From JALHTG01 sp964653695 (GTDB taxonomy: Archaea > Thermoproteota > Bathyarchaeia > 40CM-2-53-6 > JALHTG01): DNA of 54,347 nucleotides. The DNA lies in contig CAZZFQ010000002.1 in assembly GCA_964653695.1 (NCBI GenBank), positions 1 to 54,347 of the forward strand, read 5' to 3'. Under the pieces are notes generated by a model. That model did not search any database. It saw only the letters and a list, made by a program, of their open reading frames with translations, and had not been told where the DNA came from. The first letter of the stretch is position 1, and each line of letters starts with the position of its first letter. This document shows, one piece after another, positions 18,591-26,671 of this stretch. A program made the translations under genes and the position numbers.

Positions 18591-18611
18591 GCTAAAAGAG
18601 TAGAAGACACT

Positions 18612-19346
18612 TCAACCTATGTAGATCGTTTGATCCTTCCTGAATGTGCTCGCGAGTTTCTTTTCGATTTCGCCAACCTTTCTTTCGATACTCCGCACTT
18701 TGGCTACCTGTCTCTCTAGGTTAGAGAGATTGAGTTTCAGTTTCAAGATGCTCCCAAGAACTTGGAGAACCCTCTGGGCGGCAACTGGGTCCGGCCCGAG
18801 GCCTGAGGTCTGGCCCAAGAGGCAGATGGCGTCAAGGTTCATGGTTCTAGCGAGGGCTACCAAGAGTCCGGCGATTCCAACGATCGGGATCCCCGCCTTC
18901 TCCACATTGGCTCCGGCAGACGTTAGCTTGGAGACTAAGGTGTCTCTTGTAGAAACACCTACGACCAAGTCCTTGTCCTTTTGGGGAGATACAAATCCTC
19001 CAATACTGATGATCTGCGAAGCCGAGAGTTTCACGGCGTATTGAAGTATCTTGGTGGCGACCTCGTATTGCCCGTAGTTGGTCTGTGGTTGGCAATCACC
19101 AGTTATCATCACCAATTTCTTCCCATTTTTGGTCGAGTAGTAGAATTCGCTTCGTGGTAACCTTGCTATTCCTCGTGAATCCACAATGGCTTGGTAAGGA
19201 AAGTATGGTGAGTAGAGTTCCCCAATCTTCCGCGCTTTCAATTCATCAATGAGGAAGGATACTGCCAGTCCTCCAACAGATCCCAGTCCCGGCAGACCCT
19301 CAATAACTGTGGGATTATGAGGCTTGAGTCCCCGCTCTCTAATCAT
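18612..19346 (-). CDS. PAC2-family proteasome assembly chaperone-like protein
   Basis: The protein (244 aa) has the PAC2/COG2047 signatures 'VIEGLPGLGSVGGLAVSFLIDEL', 'LVMITGDCQPQTNYGQYE' and 'ISIGGFVSP', then a C-terminal coiled-coil-like helix. Archaeal PAC2 proteins resemble eukaryotic proteasome assembly chaperones. The start ATG at 19346 overlaps the nop10 stop in the sequence ATGATTAG, typical of translational coupling; an ATG at 19367 is further inside nop10. The order aIF2-alpha, nop10, PAC2 is common in archaea. A second PAC2 paralogue is at 37243. Confidence 0.88.
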   Translation of the reverse strand: MIRERGLKPHNPTVIEGLPGLGSVGGLAVSFLIDELKARKIGELYSPYFPYQAIVDSRGIARLPRSEFYYSTKNGKKLVMITGDCQPQTNYGQYEVATKILQYAVKLSASQIISIGGFVSPQKDKDLVVGVSTRDTLVSKLTSAGANVEKAGIPIVGIAGLLVALARTMNLDAICLLGQTSGLGPDPVAAQRVLQVLGSILKLKLNLSNLERQVAKVRSIERKVGEIEKKLASTFRKDQTIYIG

Positions 19347-19491
19347 TGTTTCCACTAGAACGTTCACTCCTGTACTTGGCGTACTTGTCCTCAGGCGAGA
19401 ACTTCGCCGGATGAGGGACTACCGTTTCGCTTCCGCAAATGGGGCAAGCGGACCTAAGCGTGTACCTTCCGCACTTCCGACATTTTCTCAT
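19339..19491 (-). CDS. nop10: H/ACA ribonucleoprotein protein Nop10
   Basis: Nop10 is a small subunit of H/ACA RNPs that guide pseudouridylation of rRNA. The 50-residue product starts 'MRKCRKCGRYTL', has a zinc ribbon made by CxxC at residues 4-7 and 16-19, and continues with 'VVPHPAKFSPEDKYAKYR', the conserved Nop10 tail. Length is normal. It begins 8 nt after the aIF2-alpha stop and overlaps the PAC2 start by 8 nt, so the three are clearly co-translated. Confidence 0.95.
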   Translation of the reverse strand: MRKCRKCGRYTLRSACPICGSETVVPHPAKFSPEDKYAKYRSERSSGNND

Positions 19492-19499
19492 TTGCCATT

Positions 19500-20282
19500 T
19501 CAATCGATCCGGCGCCCCTCGCCGCCCGCGTCTTTGATGTGGGAAATCGCCTCGTCTACGGCCTCCTTCAGGATCGTTTCAGCATCGGAATAGTCTGAGG
19601 CCACAACTTCAAGGCGGTACTTGGGCGCCCCTATCGAATAGATCCTGATGTCAATTCCCTCAGGCTTCACTTTCTCCGCGTTTAGCAATGCAGCCCTTAT
19701 GCCAACGATCCCGTCTGGCTTAGGCGACGTAAGCTCGATTATTCCAGTTAACGTGGTCCTCTTTATCTTGATCTTAAGCTTCGCGTTCTCCGTCAATACT
19801 TTCGACCAGTCAGGTGAAAACCCTAACTTCGTGAAGGTTTCCTCTCCTTGACTGATCGACTGCTCCAATGCGTCGTAGACTGAGTCATACTGTTGGACTA
19901 TTGTGTCTCTGATGTTGTTGAGCGTATTTTCATCAGCGGAAAGTTTTTCTGCCCCACTCCTCAGTATGGCTTCTGCTTTCTTATCCCTCTTCCATTGAAG
20001 CATCTTCTCGGCTTTCTCACGTCCTGTTACTCTTCTTAACGAGAGGTCGACTTCACCTCTCTGCCTGTTAATTCTCAAAACCTTCAGAACGAGTTTCTGT
20101 CCTTCCCTCACGTGATCTCTGATGTTCTTCACCCAAGTTGTTGAAACCTCGGATATGTGTATGAGCCCCTCCCTCTCCTCGTATTCGTCCAAGACCACGT
20201 AAGCGCCGTAAGGAGTTATGTTCTTGACAGTCGCAACAACTAAATCTCCCGTCTCGGGATACGCTTCCTCAGGGGTAGCCAT
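19500..20282 (-). CDS. Translation initiation factor aIF2 alpha subunit
   Basis: aIF2-alpha is part of the heterotrimer that delivers initiator Met-tRNA to the small ribosomal subunit. The 260-residue protein has an N-terminal S1 (OB) domain ('GDLVVATVKNITPYGAYVVL', then 'EGLIHISEVS'), a helical middle domain, and a C-terminal alpha-beta domain. Length is typical. It starts with ATG 4 nt after the S27e stop and is followed by nop10. Confidence 0.96.
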   Translation of the reverse strand: MATPEEAYPETGDLVVATVKNITPYGAYVVLDEYEEREGLIHISEVSTTWVKNIRDHVREGQKLVLKVLRINRQRGEVDLSLRRVTGREKAEKMLQWKRDKKAEAILRSGAEKLSADENTLNNIRDTIVQQYDSVYDALEQSISQGEETFTKLGFSPDWSKVLTENAKLKIKIKRTTLTGIIELTSPKPDGIVGIRAALLNAEKVKPEGIDIRIYSIGAPKYRLEVVASDYSDAETILKEAVDEAISHIKDAGGEGRRID

Positions 20283-20286
20283 CTTC

Positions 20287-20484
20287 TCACATGCCTAAGA
20301 GCTGCACTATCTCTCCTTTGATCTTCGCTTTTCCTCCTCGAGGCTCAAGAAGAACTTCCTCGCAGACATCGCACTTCAATGTCGTTGAACTTCTTTCGAA
20401 AACCACCTGCTCATTCCCACATTTTTGACATTTAATCTTGAGAAATGTGCTGCGAGGCTGAGGAATCAACTCTCTCCGGGGCAT
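20287..20484 (-). CDS. rps27e: Ribosomal protein eS27
   Basis: The 65-residue small-subunit protein carries the S27e zinc ribbon: 'CQKCGNEQVVFERSSTTLKC' (about 19-38), then 'CDVC' partners, with the conserved 'LLEPRGGKAKI' C-terminal part. Length and position between L44e and aIF2-alpha are standard for archaea. Confidence 0.97.
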   Translation of the reverse strand: MPRRELIPQPRSTFLKIKCQKCGNEQVVFERSSTTLKCDVCEEVLLEPRGGKAKIKGEIVQLLGM

Positions 20485-20492
20485 CTGGCTAT

Positions 20493-20771
20493 TTACCCTC
20501 CTATCTCCATCTTTCTCAGTCTAATCCCATACCTAAAGACGGAATAGCCACAGGTCTTGCATTCAAGCTTGGCGGATTGCTTCTTAGTTGTCTTTGCAGT
20601 TCTCTTCAACTCAGGATACTTCTGTCCGCCGTAACCTTGTCGCCTTCGCTCGTGTCTTCTTGCGCCCCACGCAAGCGATCGTTGCTTTCCCGCTTTGTAG
20701 AGCGATACAGAATGCTCTACATGCTTCTTGCACTTCGGACAGTAAACCGTCATTGTCTTCGGAATCTTCAA
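20493..20771 (-). CDS. rpl44e: Ribosomal protein eL42 (L44e)
   Basis: The 92-residue large-subunit protein sits near the E site. It has zinc-binding pairs 'CPKC' (about 11-14) and 'CKTC' (about 72-75) and the conserved basic 'RRQGYGGQ' loop. The start is TTG, overlapping the stop of the GINS gene as TTGA, a translational-coupling overlap. Confidence 0.97.
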   Translation of the reverse strand: MKIPKTMTVYCPKCKKHVEHSVSLYKAGKQRSLAWGARRHERRRQGYGGQKYPELKRTAKTTKKQSAKLECKTCGYSVFRYGIRLRKMEIGG

Positions 20772-21346
20772 TCTTTTTCAACCTCTACTTTCACGGCTGC
20801 CCCTTGATGGATCAAGGCTTGGGCGTTCTCCGCTGGCAGGGTAGCTACGTCTTCAGGTTTAAAGGGGCCATAGGTCTTCAGGTCAACGCCGATTATGGCC
20901 GGAATCTCACAAGCAAATCGCACTAATATTTCTTGTGGCATCTCTCTTGATCTCGATGGAGCAGTGTCGATTTGCTTTCCTTCTGAGAGGCCTTTCTGCA
21001 ATCTTGAGTGCTGAGTCGATGCTTGTCGCAGTTCTTGGTAGATGTCCTCTTCTTGTCGTGTTAGGAATCCTGTGGGGATCGGCTTCCCGTTTGAAAGCAA
21101 AGAGTCAAACATTTTTTCGAATCTGGTCGTTGTGATCTTAGATAATAGTCTCCTGGCGCTGTCTAACTCCTGCTTGAGTAGCCTAGCCCTCATCGTTTTG
21201 TTATCTATCATCCTCTGGGCCTCTCTCAACTTCCTTACATAGTCTGCTGCTCGTTCGAAGAAGTTCTTTGGAAGAGCGTGCAAATCAGTCGTTAGCTTCT
21301 CTCGTCTCCAGGCATCGTACAGTTCTTGGTACATGTCATTCACCAT
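20768..21346 (-). CDS. DNA replication factor GINS (Gins51/15-like)
   Basis: GINS joins MCM and Cdc45/GAN in the archaeal replicative helicase. The protein (192 aa from ATG 21346) has the helical A domain first ('MYQELYDAWRREK', 'RAADYVRKLREAQRMI') and the short B domain last ('YGPFKPEDVATLPAENAQAL'), the Gins51/15 order. The open frame extends upstream inside priS, but the ATG at 21346 overlaps the priS stop by 11 nt and fits the family N-terminus. Position beside primase genes is common. Confidence 0.9.
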   Translation of the reverse strand: MVNDMYQELYDAWRREKLTTDLHALPKNFFERAADYVRKLREAQRMIDNKTMRARLLKQELDSARRLLSKITTTRFEKMFDSLLSNGKPIPTGFLTRQEEDIYQELRQASTQHSRLQKGLSEGKQIDTAPSRSREMPQEILVRFACEIPAIIGVDLKTYGPFKPEDVATLPAENAQALIHQGAAVKVEVEKD

Positions 21347-22556
21347 TGAATGAGGCTTTTCCCTTAGATACGAGAAGCACTGCAGCTGCGCTTGGCAGCG
21401 TAACAACTTTATCAACATATGGCCCAAAGGTCTGATTTCCAATTCTGAATTGCGGAGCTTCTTTCACATGCACCGTTTCCTCCCCCTTGAACGCAATGGC
21501 GTCGATAAATGGGTCGAAGCTTTCAATATTGCTGGCTTCTGCCGCTCTGAACCCTGTCCTCCCATTCAATGTCTCCGGTATGCGAATTAGTCTATGGATG
21601 TCTGTTGTGACCACGGTGTCCACCTTCGCGGATTCTCTCTCCACGGCTTTTCGGATTAGTGTTCTCAAGGTCGCTGGGCCAACTCCTTCAGGGAACTTCG
21701 TGGCCTTTTCTCCGATCCACATTGAGGCAAACTCCTCTCTACTACCGGCAATAGTCTTGGCAGTTCTCCGGTTGATGTCCCAGCTCACCAACTCGTCTTC
21801 TGAGGTTTCAGTGAGGATTTCATATATTCCTCTAGCAACTCTGCCGGGCCATCCTGAAGCTCCGACCTTGGCATCTGGGGCTGCTCTTCTATCCAAGAGA
21901 TCTAGATGAAGGTCAGTGTCGAACCCAAGACCTAGCACGTAGTCAACAATCTCCTTTCTCTCATCACTATCAAGATTCTTAGCCTCGTCCGCCCTTAGAT
22001 GTACATGGTATCCTCTATGTCCTGAGAAGCACACGGTCATGTCACGCCTGAGGAAGCCGAAGTCTTTCGCTAGAAAATCTAGGAGTTTGATAACCTCTTC
22101 CTTGGCTCTTTCCAAGCATATCTCGCAAAGCCAAGCTTCTTCGTCTATCCTTTCTCCTTGGCATTTTGGACATTTTGCAGGAACAGGCCCTTTTCCTTGT
22201 GTGTTGCAGTTCTTACAGGTCCAAAGATCATGAACATACTTGCACGGGGTTACTATGTGGTCGGCATCCACATCGAAGGTGAGGTCTGCGCCCTGCCATC
22301 CCTTCCTATCCATCTCCTCTTCTGGCTCGAGATAGTATGCGGTCGAGCTGTATGCGTGAGCAGGCACAGTCGTCCTGATGAAGGCGTGAAGGTCGTTCGC
22401 CGTTTTGAAAGCCTTGTGTCTTACCATTACCCCTGCTTCGAACAACAGGAACCCGTATTCTCTCTTTTCCATTTCAGGAGGGGGCTTTACCTTCTCGGCA
22501 TTGTCTCGATAGTACTCTCCAAACCTTTCCCTTACATACTCGTTATTTTCCTGCAT
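21336..22556 (-). CDS. priS: DNA primase small (catalytic) subunit
   Basis: PriS synthesises RNA/DNA primers. The protein (406 aa) has the catalytic acidic motif 'LTFDVDADH', a zinc-binding knuckle ('CKNC...CPKC...C'), and 'SGHRGYHVHL' of the active site. The ATG at 22556 is chosen because it gives the family N-terminus 'MQENNEYVRERFGEYYR' and overlaps the priL stop by 14 nt; the frame runs open to 22658 inside priL. It is coupled with priL and GINS. Confidence 0.95.
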   Translation of the reverse strand: MQENNEYVRERFGEYYRDNAEKVKPPPEMEKREYGFLLFEAGVMVRHKAFKTANDLHAFIRTTVPAHAYSSTAYYLEPEEEMDRKGWQGADLTFDVDADHIVTPCKYVHDLWTCKNCNTQGKGPVPAKCPKCQGERIDEEAWLCEICLERAKEEVIKLLDFLAKDFGFLRRDMTVCFSGHRGYHVHLRADEAKNLDSDERKEIVDYVLGLGFDTDLHLDLLDRRAAPDAKVGASGWPGRVARGIYEILTETSEDELVSWDINRRTAKTIAGSREEFASMWIGEKATKFPEGVGPATLRTLIRKAVERESAKVDTVVTTDIHRLIRIPETLNGRTGFRAAEASNIESFDPFIDAIAFKGEETVHVKEAPQFRIGNQTFGPYVDKVVTLPSAAAVLLVSKGKASFNGE

Positions 22557-23595
22557 ATCTTCGACCCTTTGGGAAAGCTTTGTAGAGTTTCCTTCTATAG
22601 TAAGAGAGTGGATGACTGGTCTGTCTACACAGCTCGTCCGGAGCGATGCACAGCCCATGCGTTCTCAGAGTCGCACACTTTGGCGGCTTGTACTTCGTCT
22701 TACCTCCCCTTGCTCCGGCGATATGCTCAACTTGGTATCGCGTCTTCTTCTCATCAAAGTCGGCTGCTGTCTTGAACAGTAGCAGAATGTCCTCTTTGCT
22801 TACGCCGGCGTTGACCAAGAAGGAAGTTACGGCGAAGCGCCCGATGTGAGGTATATGCTTGCCAGAGTGCATTGAATCGTACAAGTTACGTATACATGGA
22901 GGCATTGCTGCAAGATCAGCCGTCTTGGGCAACTCCGAGAAAGCGGCGGTGGCCCTATTCTCCGAAACCAACCTCCTTAGCTCTTCAATTCTGCCTCTGA
23001 GGAAATCTGGCTCTTCTGGAGGCACATCCCTCATCCTGCTGAGTATTCTACTTTGGATCTCTTCTTGGAGGAGCCTTGCAGCTTCATCTTTGTTTACCTC
23101 GACGAACCCATGATCAAGGAGCCGATTGGTTAACTTCCATCTTGTCTCCCTGATCCTGAGCGCATTCTTAATGTAGTTCTTGAAACTCACTTTGAGAGTT
23201 GTCGCTCGTTCGTTCATATCCGTTTCCGGAATGTCGATCTTCCAGCCAAAAGTCTTCGAGGCTACTTGGGCGATCCTACTCATATCGTCGTTGAGCAGGA
23301 ATTGTGACGCTCTCTTGGACTCAGCCAACGCGAAGCGTCTTCTCACCCAATCATCCTGAAGAATCGTGGAGAGGTACACTGCCACAGGAAATGATAAGAT
23401 TTCTACGTCATCATTTTGCCACTCTGATGACACTGCGCCTTGCACTATTGCCTGTCTGAGCCTCTCCTGAGCTCTATCGAGAATTGGGATGTAACTCTGG
23501 TCAGATAACTCTTCTATTGTTAATCCTCGTTGCCTTACGTATTCCACTGCCTCAGGCACTACCGGATATTTCGCTTGGTCCGCTTTGCTAAGCAT
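22543..23595 (-). CDS. priL: DNA primase large subunit
   Basis: PriL regulates primer synthesis by PriS and carries a C-terminal 4Fe-4S cluster. The 350-residue protein shows the four expected cysteines: one in 'MPPCIRNLYD' (about 230) and three in 'CATLRTHGLC' and 'DELCRQ' (about 307-323). The helical N-terminal domain precedes them. The start is ATG, 10 bp after the PCNA stop. Confidence 0.95.
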   Translation of the reverse strand: MLSKADQAKYPVVPEAVEYVRQRGLTIEELSDQSYIPILDRAQERLRQAIVQGAVSSEWQNDDVEILSFPVAVYLSTILQDDWVRRRFALAESKRASQFLLNDDMSRIAQVASKTFGWKIDIPETDMNERATTLKVSFKNYIKNALRIRETRWKLTNRLLDHGFVEVNKDEAARLLQEEIQSRILSRMRDVPPEEPDFLRGRIEELRRLVSENRATAAFSELPKTADLAAMPPCIRNLYDSMHSGKHIPHIGRFAVTSFLVNAGVSKEDILLLFKTAADFDEKKTRYQVEHIAGARGGKTKYKPPKCATLRTHGLCIAPDELCRQTSHPLSYYRRKLYKAFPKGRRYAGK

Positions 23596-23605
23596 ATTGG
23601 ATTGC

Positions 23606-24361
23606 TTATTCCGCTTCTATCCTCGGCGCAAGATAATACTGCAATCGCCCCTGCTGAGCCATCTCAAACTGAATCCGAACTGGCATATTGGAAGAGTATT
23701 CGACAGTGACAACCTCAGAGGTCGTAGCTCCGGCCTTTATGATCTCGGCCAGGTAGTTGAGGTTAAAGGTTGCTTTCGAAGGTTCCTTCACCTCAAGATC
23801 AAGTAGGGCCTCGCTTCCTTTCTCCAATTCGATTGTGGCGCTACTCAACTCCCCGGACGAGTTAACTACGAACTTCTCCGCAGTAGACTCAAGCCTCACG
23901 TTGTCGCTTATTGCCTGGGAGTCCTCAATCATGTCTCTAAGGCTGCTCGCTATCATCTTGACCCGTGCATTGAAGTTGAGTTTGGGAGTGGGGACCTCCT
24001 CCTCGCTGGGTTCAAGGGTTGGCATGGTAAACTTTCTTGTCATCTTTCCTTTCAACACCATTTCGATCTTCTTCGTTCCTTCATCATATGCGATGTCGAG
24101 GTGTTCGTCTGATCCGACTCTTCTAAGTAGCTTAAGCATCGAGTTCATATTCATCCTAATCTTCAGCGGAGCACTACACGAATAATTCTCGAAAGCGGAA
24201 CTTGGAAGCTCAAAGTCAACCATTGCCACATGAGAAGGATCCATCGACCGAAGCTTAATTGTGTCCGACGATATCTCAAAATCAGCCTCTTCTATTAATG
24301 TGGAGATGGCTGTCAGTAAGTTCTTCCAGACCCTAGCGTCTGCGAAAGCTGCTTTGAACAT
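23606..24361 (-). CDS. pcn: Sliding clamp PCNA
   Basis: PCNA is the ring-shaped processivity factor for DNA polymerase and a hub for replication proteins. The protein (251 aa from 'MFKAAFADARVWKNLL') has two PCNA folds, the interdomain connector region around 'EEEVPTPKLNF' and the C-terminal 'MPVRIQFEMAQQGRLQYYLAPRIE'. An ATG at 24373 would add four residues. It leads the replication part of the cluster, ahead of priL. Confidence 0.96.
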   Translation of the reverse strand: MFKAAFADARVWKNLLTAISTLIEEADFEISSDTIKLRSMDPSHVAMVDFELPSSAFENYSCSAPLKIRMNMNSMLKLLRRVGSDEHLDIAYDEGTKKIEMVLKGKMTRKFTMPTLEPSEEEVPTPKLNFNARVKMIASSLRDMIEDSQAISDNVRLESTAEKFVVNSSGELSSATIELEKGSEALLDLEVKEPSKATFNLNYLAEIIKAGATTSEVVTVEYSSNMPVRIQFEMAQQGRLQYYLAPRIEAE

Positions 24362-24469
24362 ATGCTTTCCCAACTCATACCGTTGCCTTGACTTCAGCCA
24401 ACGGCCTTTGACTGCATTCTCTGAGAAGCATTCTCGCCTTAAAAGACTAGTGCGTTGGAACCGGTAAGG

Positions 24470-24793
24470 CTAGGCGCTTTCTCGCCAAGTTGTCCCGCAA
24501 CGAGTGCATCGGAAGAACTGTGTGGAGGATTCGTCTGCACCTCTTGTCTGGACCAACCAGTAGAATGCTTCGTTGTTCCCGCATTTCGGGCACTCTGCCC
24601 TCGTCTTAGGAAGGGTTCGGATCTTCTGCTCTTCTTCTCCTATGACCACTATCTTCTCTGCATCATGCTGGATCTTGCTTAGGCTCTTTTGGGCTTTTCT
24701 GGTTTCGTATCCGCACTTAGGACAGTTGAGTACGACTTTCTTCTCCTTCATCTGGGGTGTAAGCGTTGTTCCGCACTTGGGGCAGAATTGCAT
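24470..24793 (-). CDS. tfs: Transcription elongation factor TFS
   Basis: TFS rescues arrested RNA polymerase by stimulating transcript cleavage. The 107-residue protein has an N-terminal zinc ribbon ('MQFCPKCGTTL...CPKCGYE') and a C-terminal TFIIS-type ribbon ('ECPKCGNNEAFYW...FFRCTRCGTTW') with the catalytic acidic pair in 'TRGADESS'. Length is typical. Its start lies 46 nt inside the 3' end of the DUF99 gene. Confidence 0.95.
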   Translation of the reverse strand: MQFCPKCGTTLTPQMKEKKVVLNCPKCGYETRKAQKSLSKIQHDAEKIVVIGEEEQKIRTLPKTRAECPKCGNNEAFYWLVQTRGADESSTQFFRCTRCGTTWRESA

Positions 24794-25347
24794 TCGGGCT
24801 CAGCTGCCAGCCCCCCAAAATGCCGGAGTGTCCGATTTAATCTTTTTGGGGTATTCGCGGCTGATGCGATAAGGCCAGCAACCCTAACTGGCTCAGGCAT
24901 GATGCCTTCCCGACTGGTGAGCCTTAGGATTTCAACAGCCTTCTCTGCACCTAGAGCTATGCCGAGCGCCGAAAGGTCCTTTTGCAGCCTGAAGTGAACA
25001 GTGTTCTTTGCTTTCCTTAGTATTCGGCCCGCAACTTGAATCTGGCTTCCTTGAAGAATCGCAATCGTTGGGAGTCTCGTGGTGGCGCTGAACTCCATCA
25101 AACCAGTAGCTTTCATGTAGCTCAACAGGGCTCCATGCAACATGGCAAATCTCAACTCATTGCAGAACTTCGACTCAGTGACCATTGTGGCTAGTCTTCT
25201 TCCCACAGAGGCCTTGGTAACGTCGATGATGGCGGTGATGACGCCGTCAAGCCATAAGCTACCTCTGAAGACAGCCCCAACGACGACTCTCCTCCTAAGC
25301 CGTGCAGTTCCGTCATCTATCCCTATGACTCTGGTTTCTTCTTTCAA
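24748..25347 (-). CDS. DUF99 / UPF0215 (endonuclease dU-like) protein
   Basis: The 199-residue protein matches the archaeal DUF99 family: 'VIGIDDGTARL' at the start, 'VVVGAVFRGSLWLDGVIT' next, 'GALLSYMKATGLMEFS' and 'LPTIAILQ'. The family is structurally related to endonuclease V and includes enzymes described as endonuclease dU, so a role in repair of deaminated bases is possible. The start is TTG. The last 15 codons overlap tfs and are probably not part of the core fold. Confidence 0.85.
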   Translation of the reverse strand: MKEETRVIGIDDGTARLRRRVVVGAVFRGSLWLDGVITAIIDVTKASVGRRLATMVTESKFCNELRFAMLHGALLSYMKATGLMEFSATTRLPTIAILQGSQIQVAGRILRKAKNTVHFRLQKDLSALGIALGAEKAVEILRLTSREGIMPEPVRVAGLIASAANTPKRLNRTLRHFGGLAAEPECNSAPSAEQRLHPR

Positions 25348-25357
25348 GGGTGTCTCC

Positions 25358-25723
25358 CTATTTGTTCGTCAGTTTCTCGAGGATCCTTTCAGAAAGAGTC
25401 GCAAACGCATCCGAGGGAGAGCCTATTTCTCTTTCAAGAATAGCTGAGACTTCATCTATAGTAAAGTGGTGATAGAGCCATGCGTAGGCGACAAGCGATT
25501 CAACTGCGTTAGACACATCACCTCTGCTCATCCTCTTTGGAAGGAGCCTGCGGATTCCTGCCTTGCGTGCCGCATCCGCCAGAACTTTGTCGCTAACCTT
25601 GGTCCCAACGGGCTGCTTGAGGCTTCGTGTGAGGGCAAGAGAATAGGCAAGGTTGACGAAAGAATCTCCGAGCTGAGCAAGCTTTCTGTCTAGGAGTATC
25701 TGGATAAGCTCTTGCGTTTTCAT
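25358..25723 (-). CDS. RNase III-like family protein
   Basis: The protein (121 aa from ATG 25723) resembles the small archaeal 'Ribonucl_3_2' family: 'LAQLGDSFVNLAYSLALT' matches the RNase III helix that carries the first acidic cluster, followed by 'GTKVSDKVLADAARKAGIR'. No double-stranded RNA-binding domain is present. Catalytic activity is not shown by sequence alone. The frame is open upstream to 25777, but the ATG at 25723 gives the family N-terminus. Confidence 0.72.
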   Translation of the reverse strand: MKTQELIQILLDRKLAQLGDSFVNLAYSLALTRSLKQPVGTKVSDKVLADAARKAGIRRLLPKRMSRGDVSNAVESLVAYAWLYHHFTIDEVSAILEREIGSPSDAFATLSERILEKLTNK

Positions 25724-25799
25724 GATGAGGAGCCGCCGTTGAGATCTGAACTTTGAAGGTTCGCTGGACGATGTCAACCGAATCCTGTGGAATTCAAGT

Positions 25800-26084
25800 C
25801 TACTGGGGCTTCGTAGCCTTCTCGAATTCCTTCAGGAATTCGTTCGTCATTTGATCAATTCTGTCTAATGCTCTTAACAGGGCCCTCTCGGGCGATCGGT
25901 CCGATCGGGTTTTCAAATGCAGGATCGGTTTTGCTACTAGAGGATGGGGAATATCGTATCCCGCTACCTCCACGGACTTGTCCTCTAGAAGTGCGTGTTG
26001 CAGCAGGTTACAGAAGGTATGCCCCTCATCCTCAATCTCGATTTTCATCTCGTTTTTCGATTTCTTTAAGATGTTTATTTTCAT
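25800..26084 (-). CDS. rpoL: DNA-directed RNA polymerase subunit L
   Basis: RpoL (Rpb11 homologue) pairs with RpoD to nucleate polymerase assembly. The 94-residue protein contains 'EIEDEGHTFCNLLQHALL' and 'VAGYDIPHPLVAKPILHLKT', the family signature, and the C-terminal dimerisation helix. The start is ATG, 11 bp after the csl4 stop. Confidence 0.97.
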   Translation of the reverse strand: MKINILKKSKNEMKIEIEDEGHTFCNLLQHALLEDKSVEVAGYDIPHPLVAKPILHLKTRSDRSPERALLRALDRIDQMTNEFLKEFEKATKPQ

Positions 26085-26095
26085 CGTGGGTTCCT

Positions 26096-26671
26096 CTAAG
26101 CGACATATCTGCCATAGTCATCGGACATCTTTCTGCGCTCAACCTTTCCACAGGAGGGACACTGCAGGAGGTGATTTCGCTGCACAAGAGGTTGGCCACA
26201 TTGTGAGCAGTAAGCCTTCACCACGCCCAATCCTCTCCCTATGGTCGTCAGTTGAGGAACTCTATTTTTCGTGCTTACTATCTTTGCGCGAACGATGTCT
26301 CCCGTCTTGCATACTTCTTTCATTGTTCTCTCGTACCGAGGGCTTGACGAGGATATGTGAAGGATGCCTGAGAAAGGCGTTCCAACATGCACTTGATCTA
26401 TTTCAAGGATGCTAACCTGGGCGAGTTTGTCCTGTGTGCTTGTGACGACACTGATTACAGTAGAGTTCTCTTCAGGGATCAACGGCTTCTTCGTCTTTCT
26501 CTGGATCTCAACAGTCTTGTTTATCATGTCAAGCTTCGCGAGGCCTATAGCCTCTGAGTATATGGTTCCCTCCTCTTCATAGGTGCCAGGGCCAGGGACG
26601 AATTCCTCTATGACGCCCAGCCTCTCGCCAGGAACAACAAATTGTACGCTCTGTCCAACCTTGCTATGCAT
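26096..26671 (-). CDS. csl4: Exosome RNA-binding protein Csl4
   Basis: Csl4 forms the RNA-binding cap on the archaeal exosome. The 191-residue protein has an N-terminal domain starting 'VVPGERLGVIEEFVPGPGTY', a central S1 domain ('GDIVRAKIVSTKNRVPQLT'), and a C-terminal zinc ribbon ('CSQCGQPL...CPSCGKVE'). Length and domain order are standard. It overlaps the upstream methyltransferase by 8 nt. Confidence 0.96.
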   Translation of the reverse strand: MHSKVGQSVQFVVPGERLGVIEEFVPGPGTYEEEGTIYSEAIGLAKLDMINKTVEIQRKTKKPLIPEENSTVISVVTSTQDKLAQVSILEIDQVHVGTPFSGILHISSSSPRYERTMKEVCKTGDIVRAKIVSTKNRVPQLTTIGRGLGVVKAYCSQCGQPLVQRNHLLQCPSCGKVERRKMSDDYGRYVA

